Assembly: GCF_000422205.1 (NCBI RefSeq)
Contig: NZ_ATHV01000044.1
Span: 62,001-126,000, forward strand
From: Desulfovibrio sp. X2
Lineage (GTDB): Bacteria > Desulfobacterota > Desulfovibrionia > Desulfovibrionales > Desulfovibrionaceae
DNA length: 64,000 nucleotides
Direction of reading: 5' to 3'
Shown here: piece after piece, positions 26,781-40,288 of the stretch
How positions within the stretch are numbered: the first letter of the stretch is position 1
Layout of the letters: the number at the start of each line of letters is the position of its first letter
Program-made: the position numbers and the translations under genes
Notes under the pieces: model-generated
The model's database searches: none
The model's input: the letters and a program-made list of their open reading frames with translations, nothing else
Told to the model about the DNA's origin: nothing

Positions 26781-27444
26781 CGTGGTGCACCGTCCGTGCT
26801 GTTGTCGTTGCCGGGAGCTGGTCGTGGCCGTCGTTGCGCCTTGGCGCGGGCGCGGCGTCACGACGAATCGGACCTGGTCCCTGTGCACGGGGCCGGGATG
26901 CGCACGAAGCGCGAAAGGGGGGCGTTCATTCTGCGAGGCCCGGGGAGGGGATGGGCGGCGGGCAGGGGTGCAGGGTCCGGCGTCGCGCGTCAGCGCGGCC
27001 GCAATCGTCTCCGGGGCGAGCCTCGGGACGAGGGACCGAACGGATACCGTCCATGCTGCCACCTTGCCCAGGTGTGGCGGGCGGCCCACCGGCCGTCCGG
27101 CTTCTCCCGAACGCGAGAGAAACGTGCGCTCACTACACCCGGCTTTGGTTCATGGCAACCGGAAAGTTCGCCCTCGGAAAACGACCCTTTCCCTCTGTTT
27201 TTCGTCCTGCCTGTCGTTCAGTTTCGGGGAACTCGAAAAGGTCAACCCCGGCCGCGGCCGAACATTTATGCCCCGCAGGCGGCCCGGCGTCTTCCCTGCG
27301 GATGTATCGTTGTGGAAAAAAAGGCCTTGGTCATCGAATTTCCACATTCCCCGGGCAATCTCGGAGGGCTCAAATTGACTTTTTTTATTCCGTGGCCGAT
27401 ATCAACCCGTAAAGCATCCACCAATCGCCGGAGATTTTCTTTCC
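26781..27444. other. 664-bp divergent intergenic region
   Basis: It separates sulP (minus) from the propeller hybrid kinase (plus). I see no gene, RNA or repeat in 26781-27350. GC content falls toward the right end, where the putative kinase promoter lies. Confidence 0.5.
27375..27403 (+). promoter_or_regulatory. Putative sigma-70 promoter for the propeller hybrid kinase
   Basis: TTGACT (27375-27380), then 17 bases including a T7 run, then GATATC (27398-27403), 41 bases before the start codon. The local AT-richness supports it. Confidence 0.45.
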
Positions 27445-32097
<4,653 letters not shown>

Positions 32098-32145
32098 GCG
32101 CGGCCGGGCGGGGGCATTTTCGGGATCTTTCGGGATCGGCCGGTT

Positions 32146-34086
32146 TCAGTCGGCCAGCGGCAGGGTCACGGTCAGGGTCGTGCCCGCGTCTTCCGCGGTC
32201 TCGGCCGTGATATCGCCGCCGTGGGCGCGGGCGATGAAGCGCGCCGCGAAGGTGCCGAGCCCCAGGCCGTCCGACTTGCCGTAGGTGGCGAACTTCTCGA
32301 AGAAGCGGTCGCGCACCGCCTCGGGGATGGGGGCGTCGTTCCAGATACGGAGCATGGCCTGGCCGTTCGCGGCCGAGCACGCGACCTGCACGGGCGCGCC
32401 GCTCGGGCTGGCCTCCAGGGCGTTGCCCACGAGGTTGGCGAGCATGGCCGTGAGCAGGGAGAAGTCGCCCGTGATCCTCTGCCGGCGCAGTTCGTCGACC
32501 TCCCAGGTCCAGCAGACGCAGCCGTTCGTCTTGGAGGCCGTGAAGGCCGTCTGGGCCAGCACGGCCTCGGCCAGGTCGTCCAGGCACACGCTGGCCGTGT
32601 TTCCGCCGTCCAGCCCGCCGTCCTCCACCGCCTGCAGCCTGACGTAGGCATCGAGCATGCGCAGGCTGCGCTGGGCGCTGCCCTCGAGCTCGGAGAGCAG
32701 CGAGGACTGCAGCTCGTCCTCGTCGCCCGTCTCGCGCAGCAGGCGGGCCATCTCCACGGCCTGGACCAGCGGCTTCTTCAGGTCGTGGCGCATGATCCGC
32801 TCCACGTCCGCGCGGTATTCCTCCAGGCGGTGGTGCTCGGTCACGTCCACGCCGATCTCCCACGAGGCCCAGCCGGGGACGGGCAGGGTGCGGGAGACGT
32901 TGGTCCAGGCGATGATGCGGCGCGAGCCGTCGGCGCAGACCGTCTCCAGCTCGTGGTGGCGGTATTCCCTCTGCTCGTGGATATGCTCCATGGCCTCGAC
33001 GCGGTAGGCGTCGTCCGGGTAGAGCAGGCGGGCCGCGTCCGGGTTGCCGATGATCCTGTCCGCGTCCCAGCCCGTGACCCGCTCGGCCTCCCTGTTCCAG
33101 AAGATGTAGCGGCCCTCGCGGTCGTGGGCGTGGATGAGCACGGGCATGTTCTCCACCAGGAAGCGGAAGCGCTCCTCGCTCTTGCGCAGGTTGCGCTCCA
33201 TGCGCAGGCGGCCGGTGATGTCCGTGGCCACGTGCACCACGCCGTCGATGACACCCGAGGGGTCGCGCACCGGGGTGCTGGACAGCCACCAGGAGCGGCC
33301 GTCCGGCGTGACGCTTTCACCCTCGGCGTGCTCGCCGCTGCGCAGGGCGCGTATGGCGGTGCACCCGGGGCAGGGGGTGCCGCGGCCCTTCAGGACCTCG
33401 TGGCAGGTCCGGCCCAGGACGGCTTCCAGCCCGTGTCCGGAATTGCGGAAGAGCGTGTTGCTGGCCCAGCGCACGCGCAGGTCCGGCCCCAGATACTCCA
33501 CGGCCACGCCGTTCAGGTGCTTCTGCAGGACGCCGCGCACCTGTTCGAGGGCGGCGGCCTCGGCTTCGGCCGTGTGCTGCGTGCTGACGTCCAGGAGGTA
33601 GCCGACATGGGCCGTGGGAAGGCCCGCCGCGTCGCGCTCGATGACCATGCGTTCGTGCAGCCAGACGGCGCGCTGCCTGGCCGTGGCGGTGCCGGAGCCT
33701 TGCGCGCAGGCCTCGACGGGCCCCTGGGGGACGAGGATGCGGTATTTCTGGCTGAGTTCGCCCGCGCCGTCGGATTCGGCCCGCGCGACGGCGGCGCGCA
33801 CCCGCGCCGCGTCGTCCGGGTGCAGCAGGTCCGCGTAGCGTCTGCCCGGGCGCAGGAGGTCGCTTCCCGGGGAGGAAAGGCCGAGATCGCCGCTGACGCT
33901 CGCAAGGGGCCAGCCGTCTGCGGCGTGGCGTTTGAAAAGGAGTGCCGGGCCGCTGCCGAACAGCCGGGCCAGCATGGCCGGGTCGGCGGCGAAGGGGAGG
34001 ATGCCCGCCTCGTCCGGGGCGGTGCCCGCGCTCCGGCCGTCAGGGCCCGGTCCGGGCTTTCCCTGCACTCCTGCTTTTAAAGACAT
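32146..34086 (-). CDS. Cytosolic multi-PAS sensor histidine kinase
   Basis: 646 residues without membrane segments. Three PAS-like modules are visible: residues ~40-165, ~180-300 (with VLGRTCHEVLKGRGTPCPGC, a Cys pair common in PAS kinases of sulfate reducers) and ~305-425 (NMPVLIHAHDREGRYIFWNREAE). The acceptor His is in IMRHDLKKPLVQAVEM (about 435), an atypical HisKA in which the usual E-x-R-x-P-L is replaced by D-L-K-K-P-L. The ATPase domain has NLVGNALEASP and YGKSDGLGLGTFAARFI. ATG 34086 was preferred to the TTG two codons earlier. It converges on the propeller hybrid kinase gene, leaving only 48 bases between stops. Confidence 0.87.
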   Translation of the reverse strand: MSLKAGVQGKPGPGPDGRSAGTAPDEAGILPFAADPAMLARLFGSGPALLFKRHAADGWPLASVSGDLGLSSPGSDLLRPGRRYADLLHPDDAARVRAAVARAESDGAGELSQKYRILVPQGPVEACAQGSGTATARQRAVWLHERMVIERDAAGLPTAHVGYLLDVSTQHTAEAEAAALEQVRGVLQKHLNGVAVEYLGPDLRVRWASNTLFRNSGHGLEAVLGRTCHEVLKGRGTPCPGCTAIRALRSGEHAEGESVTPDGRSWWLSSTPVRDPSGVIDGVVHVATDITGRLRMERNLRKSEERFRFLVENMPVLIHAHDREGRYIFWNREAERVTGWDADRIIGNPDAARLLYPDDAYRVEAMEHIHEQREYRHHELETVCADGSRRIIAWTNVSRTLPVPGWASWEIGVDVTEHHRLEEYRADVERIMRHDLKKPLVQAVEMARLLRETGDEDELQSSLLSELEGSAQRSLRMLDAYVRLQAVEDGGLDGGNTASVCLDDLAEAVLAQTAFTASKTNGCVCWTWEVDELRRQRITGDFSLLTAMLANLVGNALEASPSGAPVQVACSAANGQAMLRIWNDAPIPEAVRDRFFEKFATYGKSDGLGLGTFAARFIARAHGGDITAETAEDAGTTLTVTLPLAD

Positions 34087-34488
34087 GTTCAACTCGCTGT
34101 GAAGTCTCTCGCTCGTCGCGCGAGAGGGCTTCCGAAAAGTATTCCTGACGAAAACTAGCGTATATATGACGTGCCGTTACAGGCAAATACCCCTCGGCCT
34201 CCTTTTAGCATGCCGGGTTCCTGGCCGTCCAGGGAAAAGGCGGCGGAAACGCGCTCCGGTGCGTTATTATCACCATGGCGACATTTTTTTCTGAACGCAC
34301 AGTCAGACCCCGGCGGATCGCTCGGACGGGGTGTTCGCTGGACAGGCCGTCGCCTGCGTGCTCCCCCGCGCTTGCGGCAGGCGCGAGCGCGGCACGAGAC
34401 GGACCGGGACGGAAAGGAAGGCGGGGATGCGAGCCGGAGGGGCTGCTCGCGGAAGGGCGCGGGAAGGGGAACCCGGGGACTTGGAATC

Positions 34489-34872
34489 TTACGCGCTGCG
34501 GGCGCGCAGGGTCTGCAGCACGTCCTGCAGGCGGTCCACGTCCAGGGGCTTCAGGAGATAGGCCAGGGGGCCGACGGCCATGGCCCGGGAGCGGATCTCG
34601 GCGTCGGAATAGGCGCTCAGGAAGACCACCTCGACGGCGTGGGACTCCTTGAGGCGGCGCGCGGTCTCTATGCCGTCGATGCCTTCGCCCAGGCAGATGT
34701 CCAGGACGGCCAGCGTCGGCTTCAGGCTCTCGGCCATCTCCAGGGCCTCCTCGCCGCTCGCGGCCGTGGCCACGGCGTGCGCGCCCAGGCGCTGCAGCAT
34801 GAGCTTCACGAACATGGCCGTGACGCTCTCGTCCTCCACGATGAGAACGACGGGGGAAGCTGCAACCTTCAC
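34489..34872 (-). CDS. Single-domain response regulator (CheY-like receiver)
   Basis: 127 residues, only a receiver domain. The acidic pocket is EDE (13-15), the phospho-acceptor is Asp58 (LAVLDICLGEG), the conserved Ser is in VFLSAYSD (~84) and the Lys in YLLKPLDVD (~108). Such stand-alone receivers relay phosphate or act by protein binding. The PAS kinase 400 bases downstream on the same strand and the hybrid kinase beyond it are likely partners, by proximity only. The start is GTG 34872 with AGGAGG eight bases upstream. The 402-base gap 34087-34488 holds no gene; a possible minus-strand promoter (TTGCCT, 16 bases, TATACG) lies within its left ~100 bases. Confidence 0.88.
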   Translation of the reverse strand: MKVAASPVVLIVEDESVTAMFVKLMLQRLGAHAVATAASGEEALEMAESLKPTLAVLDICLGEGIDGIETARRLKESHAVEVVFLSAYSDAEIRSRAMAVGPLAYLLKPLDVDRLQDVLQTLRARSA

Positions 34873-35046
34873 TCTCAGGCCTCCTGGACTTGGGGTTCGA
34901 CGCGCGGGCCCATGCGCCGCAGCGGTCGACGCACCATGCCCCTTCTACCTCCAAAGCCACGTCCTTGTCGACAAAGGGCGCGATTCTTTTTGCATCGTCG
35001 TGCGTCCGGCCTTGCGCGCCCGCCTTTGCGGCGCGTATGACTGCGC

Positions 35047-35361
35047 ATGGACAGCGGTTTTACGCAGGCAAAGGGGTGGTTCGTCTACCTGGTGCGATGC
35101 GCGGACGGAACGCTCTACTGCGGCGTGACCACCGACCTTTCGCGCCGCCTGGCCGAGCACAACGGCGAGCTGCCCGGCGGCGCGCGCTACACCCGCTCCC
35201 GCAGGCCGGTGAGCCTCGCGGCCGCGGCGCGGGTGGGCGACCGGGCCGAGGCCTGCCGCCTGGAGAGGCGCATCAAGCTCTTGCGCAAGGAAGACAAGCG
35301 CGCCGTCCTGGCCGCGTACAGGCGATCGCCCCGTTCTCCCGACCTGGAGGAAAGCCCGTGA
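35047..35361 (+). CDS. GIY-YIG nuclease-superfamily protein (UPF0213 type)
   Basis: 104 residues. The small GIY-YIG fold is shown by WFVYLVRCADGTLYCGVTTD (residues 11-30) with the paired Tyr, followed by RRLAEHN and ARYTRSRRPVSL, the layout of the YhbQ/UPF0213 group. Proteins of this group are reported or proposed to act on DNA, but the physiological role is unclear. The last ~25 residues are charged. Its TGA overlaps the GTG start of the following hydrolase gene (GTGA at 35358-35361), so the two are coupled. Confidence 0.88.
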   Translation: MDSGFTQAKGWFVYLVRCADGTLYCGVTTDLSRRLAEHNGELPGGARYTRSRRPVSLAAAARVGDRAEACRLERRIKLLRKEDKRAVLAAYRRSPRSPDLEESP

Positions 35362-35942
35362 ACGCCACCCACCTGATCCTGGCCACGGACATATTCGGCC
35401 AGAACGAGTACATGGACATCCTGGCCCGCGTCCTCGCGCCCGCTCCGGGCGCCGGGCGCGTCACGGACCCCTACGAGGGGCGGCGGCGCCGCTTCGCGGG
35501 TCGCGACGAGGCCTACGCCGCCTATAAGGCCGAGTGCGGACCGGACCGCTACGCGGAGGTGGTGGCCGCCGCCCTGGCCGGGCTGCGGGAAGAGGACGCG
35601 TCCGCGCGGCCGGTGCTCCTCGGCTTCAGCGCCGGGGCCGGTGCCGTCTGGCGCGCGGCCTGCGGCCCGGCCGCGCAGGGCGTCCTGCGGGCCTACTGCT
35701 ACTACAGCGTGCAGATCCGCCACGACGCGGACCTCGCGCCGCGCTGTCCCTGCACCCTGGTCTTCCCGGCGCGCGAGGAGGTCATGGACGTGGCGGCCAT
35801 GCAGCAGCGGCTGGCCGGACGGCCGAACGTGACCTGCGTCTCCACCCCCTACGCCCACGGCTTCATGAACCACGCCTCCCCGGGCTTCGACGAGACGGGA
35901 TACGCCGAGCACCTCGTCTTCCTGACCCGCGAGCTGGCCTGA
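35358..35942 (+). CDS. Dienelactone hydrolase-like alpha/beta hydrolase
   Basis: 194 residues. The nucleophile elbow is GFSAGAGAVWRAA near residue 90, where Ser replaces the Cys of true dienelactone hydrolases. A late HGFMNHASPGFDETGYAEH region supplies the catalytic His, as in the DLH family, and CPCTLVFPAREEVMD probably carries the Asp/Glu region. No signal peptide. The substrate is unknown. The start is GTG 35358, overlapping the GIY-YIG stop. Confidence 0.72.
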   Translation: MNATHLILATDIFGQNEYMDILARVLAPAPGAGRVTDPYEGRRRRFAGRDEAYAAYKAECGPDRYAEVVAAALAGLREEDASARPVLLGFSAGAGAVWRAACGPAAQGVLRAYCYYSVQIRHDADLAPRCPCTLVFPAREEVMDVAAMQQRLAGRPNVTCVSTPYAHGFMNHASPGFDETGYAEHLVFLTRELA

Positions 35943-36099
35943 GCCGGGCCGCTCCTCCTTTGCGCCGTACCGAAGCGGCGCGTCTTTGCGCAATGGCGGA
36001 AAAGCCCGTCTCCCAGCCGCAAAGCCATGTTTTTCCGTCTTGCCGCGCCTTGGAAGTGACTTTAGCCGCGCCGCCGTGGTACGCTTTCTCCCAAAAAAA

Positions 36100-36121
36100 G
36101 GACCGGGCCTCACGCCGGTCC
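36100..36121 (+). promoter_or_regulatory. Leader hairpin just upstream of the molybdenum hydroxylase RBS
   Basis: GGACCGG (36100-36106) pairs with CCGGTCC (36115-36121) across an 8-nt loop. It directly follows an A-run and is two bases before the CCGGAGG ribosome site. Stem folding could influence access to the RBS; function is inferred only. Confidence 0.35.
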
Positions 36122-36138
36122 TGCCGGAGGAAGACGCC

Positions 36139-38712
36139 ATGGCGAAGTTCACGGTCAACGGCCGGGAATACACGGTGGAAGTGGATCCCCAGATGCCCAT
36201 GCTCTGGGTCCTGCGCGACGTTCTCGACATCACCGGGCCGAAGTTCGGCTGCGGCAAGGGGCAGTGCTGGGGCTGCACGGTGCTCCTCGACGGCAAGGCG
36301 AGGCCCTCGTGCACGCTCAAGGCCAAGGACGCCGAGGGCGCGGCCGTCACGACCATCGAGGGCATCGCCGAGGACCATCCGGTGAAGCGGGCCTGGGTGG
36401 CGGAGCAGGTGCCGCAGTGCGGCTACTGCCAGCCGGGCCAGATCCTGCAGGCCGTGGCCCTGCTGGCGGAGAACCCGGAGCCGGACGACGCGGCCGTGGC
36501 CAAGGCCATGCAGAAGAACCTCTGCCGCTGCGGTACCTACACGCGCATAGCCGCGGCCGTGCGCCGCGCGGCCAAAGAGATGGCCGGGAAGGGCGCGACC
36601 CCGGAGGTCTCGCTTCCCGGCGACGGGGAGGCGCCCGCGCCCGTCTTTTCCCCCAACCCCTTCGTACGCGTCGCGGCCGACGGCACGGTCACGGTGCTCG
36701 TAAAGCATTTGGAGGCCGGCCAGGGCGCCTACACCGGGCTCGCCACCCTGGTGGCCGAGGAGATGGACGCGGCCTGGGAGCAGATGCGCGCCGAGGGCGC
36801 GCCCGCGGACGAGCGGCTCTACAACAACCTCTTCTTCGGCCCCATGCAGGGCACGGGCGGGAGCACGGCCATCGCCAACTCCTTCGAGCAGTACCGCACG
36901 GCCGGGGCCGAGGCGCGGGCGCTGCTCGTGGCCGCCGCGGCCGAGGAGTGGGACGTGCCCGCGGCGGAGATCGACGTGGCGAAGGGCGTGGTGCGCCACG
37001 GCCCGAGCGGCCGGGAGGCGGGCTTCGGCGGGCTCGCGGCCAAGGCCGAGGCCCTGAGGGAGGAAAAGGGAGCCCGAAACGGGCGCGACATCCCCCTCAA
37101 GAACCCGGCCGACTTCGGCCTCATCGGCCGCCAGGACGAGCGACTGGACATTCCCGCCAAGGTGGCGGGCCGGGCGCGGTTCGCCATGGACGTGCGCCTG
37201 CCCGGCATGCTCACGGCCGTGGTGGCCCGGCCGCCGCGCTTCGGCGGCCGGGTGAAGTCCTTCGACCCCGCCGAGGCCCTCGATACGCCCGGCGTGCGCG
37301 AGGTGGTGGAGATCCCCCAGGGGGTGGCCGTGGTGGCCGAGAACACCTGGGCTGCGCTGCGCGGCCGCGAGGCGCTTTCCATCGAGTGGGACGATGCAGG
37401 GGCCGAGTCGCGCGGCTCGGAGGAGCTGTTCGCCGAGTACCGCGAGGCGGTCTCCGGCGAGGGGCTCTTGGCGCGGCGCGACGGCGACGCGGCCAAGGCG
37501 CTCGCGCAGGCGGCCAAGACCGTGGAGGCGGTCTTCGAGTTCCCCTACCTGGCCCACGCCCCGCTCGAGCCGCTGAACTGCGTGGCGCGCATGACGGACG
37601 AGGGACGCCTGGAGATCTTCGCGGGCGACCAGTTCCAGACCGTGGACCAGCAGAACGCGGCCAACGCCGCCGGGCTCGACCGGCGGCAGGTGGACATCCG
37701 CACGGTCTTCGCGGGCGGCAGCTTCGGCAGGCGGGCCAACCCGCCCTCGGACTACGTCAGCGAGGCCGCGCAGGTGCTGCGCGCCCTGAAGGAGCCCGCG
37801 CCCGTGCACCTGGTCTGGAGCCGCGAGGACGACATCCGGGGCGGCCGCTACCGGCCGCTCTACGTGCACTCCATCCGGGCCGGGCTCGACGCCGAGGGCC
37901 GCCTCACGGCCTGGGAGCAGCACATCGCGGGGCAGTCCCTGACGCTGTACACGCCCTTCGAGGCCATGGCGGTCAAGGACGGCATCGACATGACCACGGT
38001 GGAGGGCGCGGCGGACCTGCCCTACGCCGTGCCCGGCCTCACCGTGGCGCAGCACACCATGGAGACGGGCGTGACCACGCTGTGGTGGCGCTCCGTGGGC
38101 CATTCGCACTCGGCCTTCGCGGTGGAGGTGGTCATGGACGAGCTGGCCCGCGCGGCCGGGCGCGATCCCCTGGAGTTCCGCCGCGACCTGCTCGCCGGGC
38201 ATCCGCGCCACCTGGGCGTGCTGGAGCTGGCCGCGGACAAGGCGGGCTGGGGCTCGCCCCTGCCCGAGGGGCACGCGCGCGGGCTCGCGGTGCACGAGTC
38301 CTTCGGCTCCTTCGTGGCCCACGTGGCCGAGATCGCCCCGGCGGAGGACGGCGGCTTCAGCGTGGAGCGCGTGGTCTGCGCCGTGGACTGCGGCCGGGTC
38401 GTGAACCCGGCCGTCGTGCGCGCCCAGATGGAGGGCGGCATCACCTTCGGCCTGTCAGCCGCCTGGGAGGAGGGCGTGACCCTGGAAGAGGGGCGCGTCA
38501 AGGAATCGAACTTCCACGACTACAAGGTCCTGCGCTTCGCGCGCAGGCCCAAGCGCATCGAGGTGCACGTGGTGGAGTCGAGCGAGCCGCCCACCGGCGT
38601 GGGCGAGCCGGGTGTGCCGCCCATCGCCCCGGCCGTGGCCAACGCGCTCTTCGCGGCCACGGGCAGGCGCATCCGCCGCCTGCCCTGGGGCGCGGGCGCG
38701 AAGCAGGGCTAG
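36139..38712 (+). CDS. Fused molybdenum hydroxylase (2Fe-2S subunit plus molybdopterin subunit, IorAB-like)
   Basis: 857 residues joining two normally separate subunits of the xanthine dehydrogenase family. Residues 1-150 are the iron-sulfur subunit: plant-type cluster ligands in [11 protein letters not shown]...SC (near 40-65) and the second cluster CGYCQPGQI...LCRCGTY (near 100-135). Residues ~175-857 are a molybdopterin-cytosine-dinucleotide-type subunit like isoquinoline 1-oxidoreductase beta: [19 protein letters not shown] near 195, [13 protein letters not shown] near 530 and the catalytic-Glu region [13 protein letters not shown] near 822. No FAD subunit is present. No signal peptide is visible, so it is probably cytosolic. 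It likely oxidises an aldehyde or N-heterocycle. ATG 36139 has CGGAGG upstream. Confidence 0.9.
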   Translation: MAKFTVNGREYTVEVDPQMPMLWVLRDVLDITGPKFGCGKGQCWGCTVLLDGKARPSCTLKAKDAEGAAVTTIEGIAEDHPVKRAWVAEQVPQCGYCQPGQILQAVALLAENPEPDDAAVAKAMQKNLCRCGTYTRIAAAVRRAAKEMAGKGATPEVSLPGDGEAPAPVFSPNPFVRVAADGTVTVLVKHLEAGQGAYTGLATLVAEEMDAAWEQMRAEGAPADERLYNNLFFGPMQGTGGSTAIANSFEQYRTAGAEARALLVAAAAEEWDVPAAEIDVAKGVVRHGPSGREAGFGGLAAKAEALREEKGARNGRDIPLKNPADFGLIGRQDERLDIPAKVAGRARFAMDVRLPGMLTAVVARPPRFGGRVKSFDPAEALDTPGVREVVEIPQGVAVVAENTWAALRGREALSIEWDDAGAESRGSEELFAEYREAVSGEGLLARRDGDAAKALAQAAKTVEAVFEFPYLAHAPLEPLNCVARMTDEGRLEIFAGDQFQTVDQQNAANAAGLDRRQVDIRTVFAGGSFGRRANPPSDYVSEAAQVLRALKEPAPVHLVWSREDDIRGGRYRPLYVHSIRAGLDAEGRLTAWEQHIAGQSLTLYTPFEAMAVKDGIDMTTVEGAADLPYAVPGLTVAQHTMETGVTTLWWRSVGHSHSAFAVEVVMDELARAAGRDPLEFRRDLLAGHPRHLGVLELAADKAGWGSPLPEGHARGLAVHESFGSFVAHVAEIAPAEDGGFSVERVVCAVDCGRVVNPAVVRAQMEGGITFGLSAAWEEGVTLEEGRVKESNFHDYKVLRFARRPKRIEVHVVESSEPPTGVGEPGVPPIAPAVANALFAATGRRIRRLPWGAGAKQG

Positions 38713-40133
38713 GGAAACACGCCGAGCAGGCGGCCCCAGAGGTAGTGCAGGGGCAGGAGCAGCACCGCGGCCAGGACGAAGTAGGTCAGGAACATGGGCA
38801 TGACCTTGGACAGCGGCACCCGGCCCAGGGACAGGGCCACGATGAGCGGCGGCGCCTGGTAGAGGAAGGGGAAGACCACCCAGGCGGGCACCTGGGCCAT
38901 GAGCACGCTCTGAAGCGGCCAGCCGCTGGCCTGGGCCAGGGTGGCGGCCAGGGGCGTGAGCACGGCCGGGGCGGCCGGGTGGCAGGTGCACAACGAGACG
39001 GCCGCGCCGATGGCCAGCAGCGCGGCGTAGGCCGGGAAGCCGCCGTGCGGCACGAAGCCCGCGATGAGCCTGCCCGCCTCATCGGCCAGGCCGATCCTGG
39101 CGGCCACGGCGCCCATGCCCGTGACGCCCGCGATGAACAGCCAGGGCGCGAAATTGACGCGCTCGAGCAGGTCGCCCGGGCTGCCCATGGTGGGCAGGAA
39201 GCAGAGCACGGCCGCGCCCAGCGCCACCCAGGCCGGGGCGATGCCGTGCAGCGAGTCCGTGGCCCACAGCACCAGGGTCGCCAGCAGCACCACGGAGAGG
39301 ACGCCTTCCTCGCGCGACCAGGGCCTGGGCTCGGCCGCCTTGCGCTCGTGGCCCGGGGCCTCGCTGAAGAAGAACGGCAGCAGCAGGATGCACAAGGCCG
39401 CGCTGCCCAGCCCGAGCACCGGATAGTTGAGCAGCCAGTAGTCGCCGTAGTGGATGGGCAGGCCGTAGATGCTCTCGCTGGCGCCCGCCATGACCATGTT
39501 GGGCACGTTGCTGGTGAGGATGGCGAAGGCGGGCAGGGTCGAGCCGAGGGCCGCGGCCGCGATGACCCCCATGCGGCCGCGCGAGTCCGGCCCGAAGCCG
39601 AGGTTCTCGGCCAGCCCTGCGGCGATGGGCGTGACCAGCACGGCGCGGGCCATGGACGAGGGGATGAAGTAGGCCAGGCCCATGCCCACGGCCACGAGCA
39701 GGGCCATGAGCGCGGCGTAGCCGCCCGAGAAGCGCGAGAGGCACAGCCGCACCATGCGGCCCGCAAGGCCTGAGCGGCGGATGGCCGCGCCGAGGATGAG
39801 CCCGCCGAAGGCCAGCCAGACCGCGCTGGACTGGAAGCCCGAGAAGACCACGTCCGCCGGGGCCAGCCGGAAGACCATGCACACGAGGAAGAAGAGCAGC
39901 GCGGTGACGAACTCCGGCAGCGTGCCCAGGGCCCAGAAGCCCACGGCCAGGACGATGGCCGAGCTGCCGCGCACCAGGGCGGGCGTGAGCCCGTGCTGCG
40001 CGAGCAGGGAGGGGGCCAGCAGCGAGGGCGCGGCGAGCACGGCCGCGGCGACGAGCACCACGAGCCAGGCGAGCAGATGGCGGAGGCCCGGGCGGCGCGG
40101 CGGGAGCAGGGGGGCGGAAGCCTGGTCGGCCAT
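38709..40133 (-). CDS. DASS/SLC13-family sodium:anion symporter
   Basis: 474 residues with about 11-12 membrane helices. Features of the divalent anion:Na+ symporter group are FAGVT-like WLFIAGVTGMGAVA, SNVPNMVMAGASESIYG and the late LCTCHPAAPAVLTPLA segment, where members carry the S/T-N-x-A/P hairpin. Likely substrates are dicarboxylates, sulfate or related organic anions, not resolvable here. ATG 40133 was chosen because the hydrophobic region follows shortly after. It converges with the molybdenum hydroxylase gene, and the two stop codons share the palindrome CTAG at 38709-38712. Confidence 0.82.
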   Translation of the reverse strand: MADQASAPLLPPRRPGLRHLLAWLVVLVAAAVLAAPSLLAPSLLAQHGLTPALVRGSSAIVLAVGFWALGTLPEFVTALLFFLVCMVFRLAPADVVFSGFQSSAVWLAFGGLILGAAIRRSGLAGRMVRLCLSRFSGGYAALMALLVAVGMGLAYFIPSSMARAVLVTPIAAGLAENLGFGPDSRGRMGVIAAAALGSTLPAFAILTSNVPNMVMAGASESIYGLPIHYGDYWLLNYPVLGLGSAALCILLLPFFFSEAPGHERKAAEPRPWSREEGVLSVVLLATLVLWATDSLHGIAPAWVALGAAVLCFLPTMGSPGDLLERVNFAPWLFIAGVTGMGAVAARIGLADEAGRLIAGFVPHGGFPAYAALLAIGAAVSLCTCHPAAPAVLTPLAATLAQASGWPLQSVLMAQVPAWVVFPFLYQAPPLIVALSLGRVPLSKVMPMFLTYFVLAAVLLLPLHYLWGRLLGVFP

Positions 40134-40169
40134 GCAAAGGCACCTTTTTTCAGCGGTTGCGCGCGAAAG

Positions 40170-40197
40170 TTGCGTACGGCACGGCAAGGAGTATCAT
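40170..40197 (+). promoter_or_regulatory. Putative sigma-70 promoter for the alcohol dehydrogenase gene
   Basis: TTGCGT (40170-40175), 16 bases, TATCAT (40192-40197), about 90 bases before the start codon in the divergent gap with the transporter gene. Confidence 0.42.
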
Positions 40198-40288
40198 CAA
40201 GGAGCCCGGGCGTCTTCCGTGTCCAGGACAGGCGATTTCGCGAAACGGACAGGCGCGGCGCCGGGGGAGATCACGAGCGAGGTCATCC

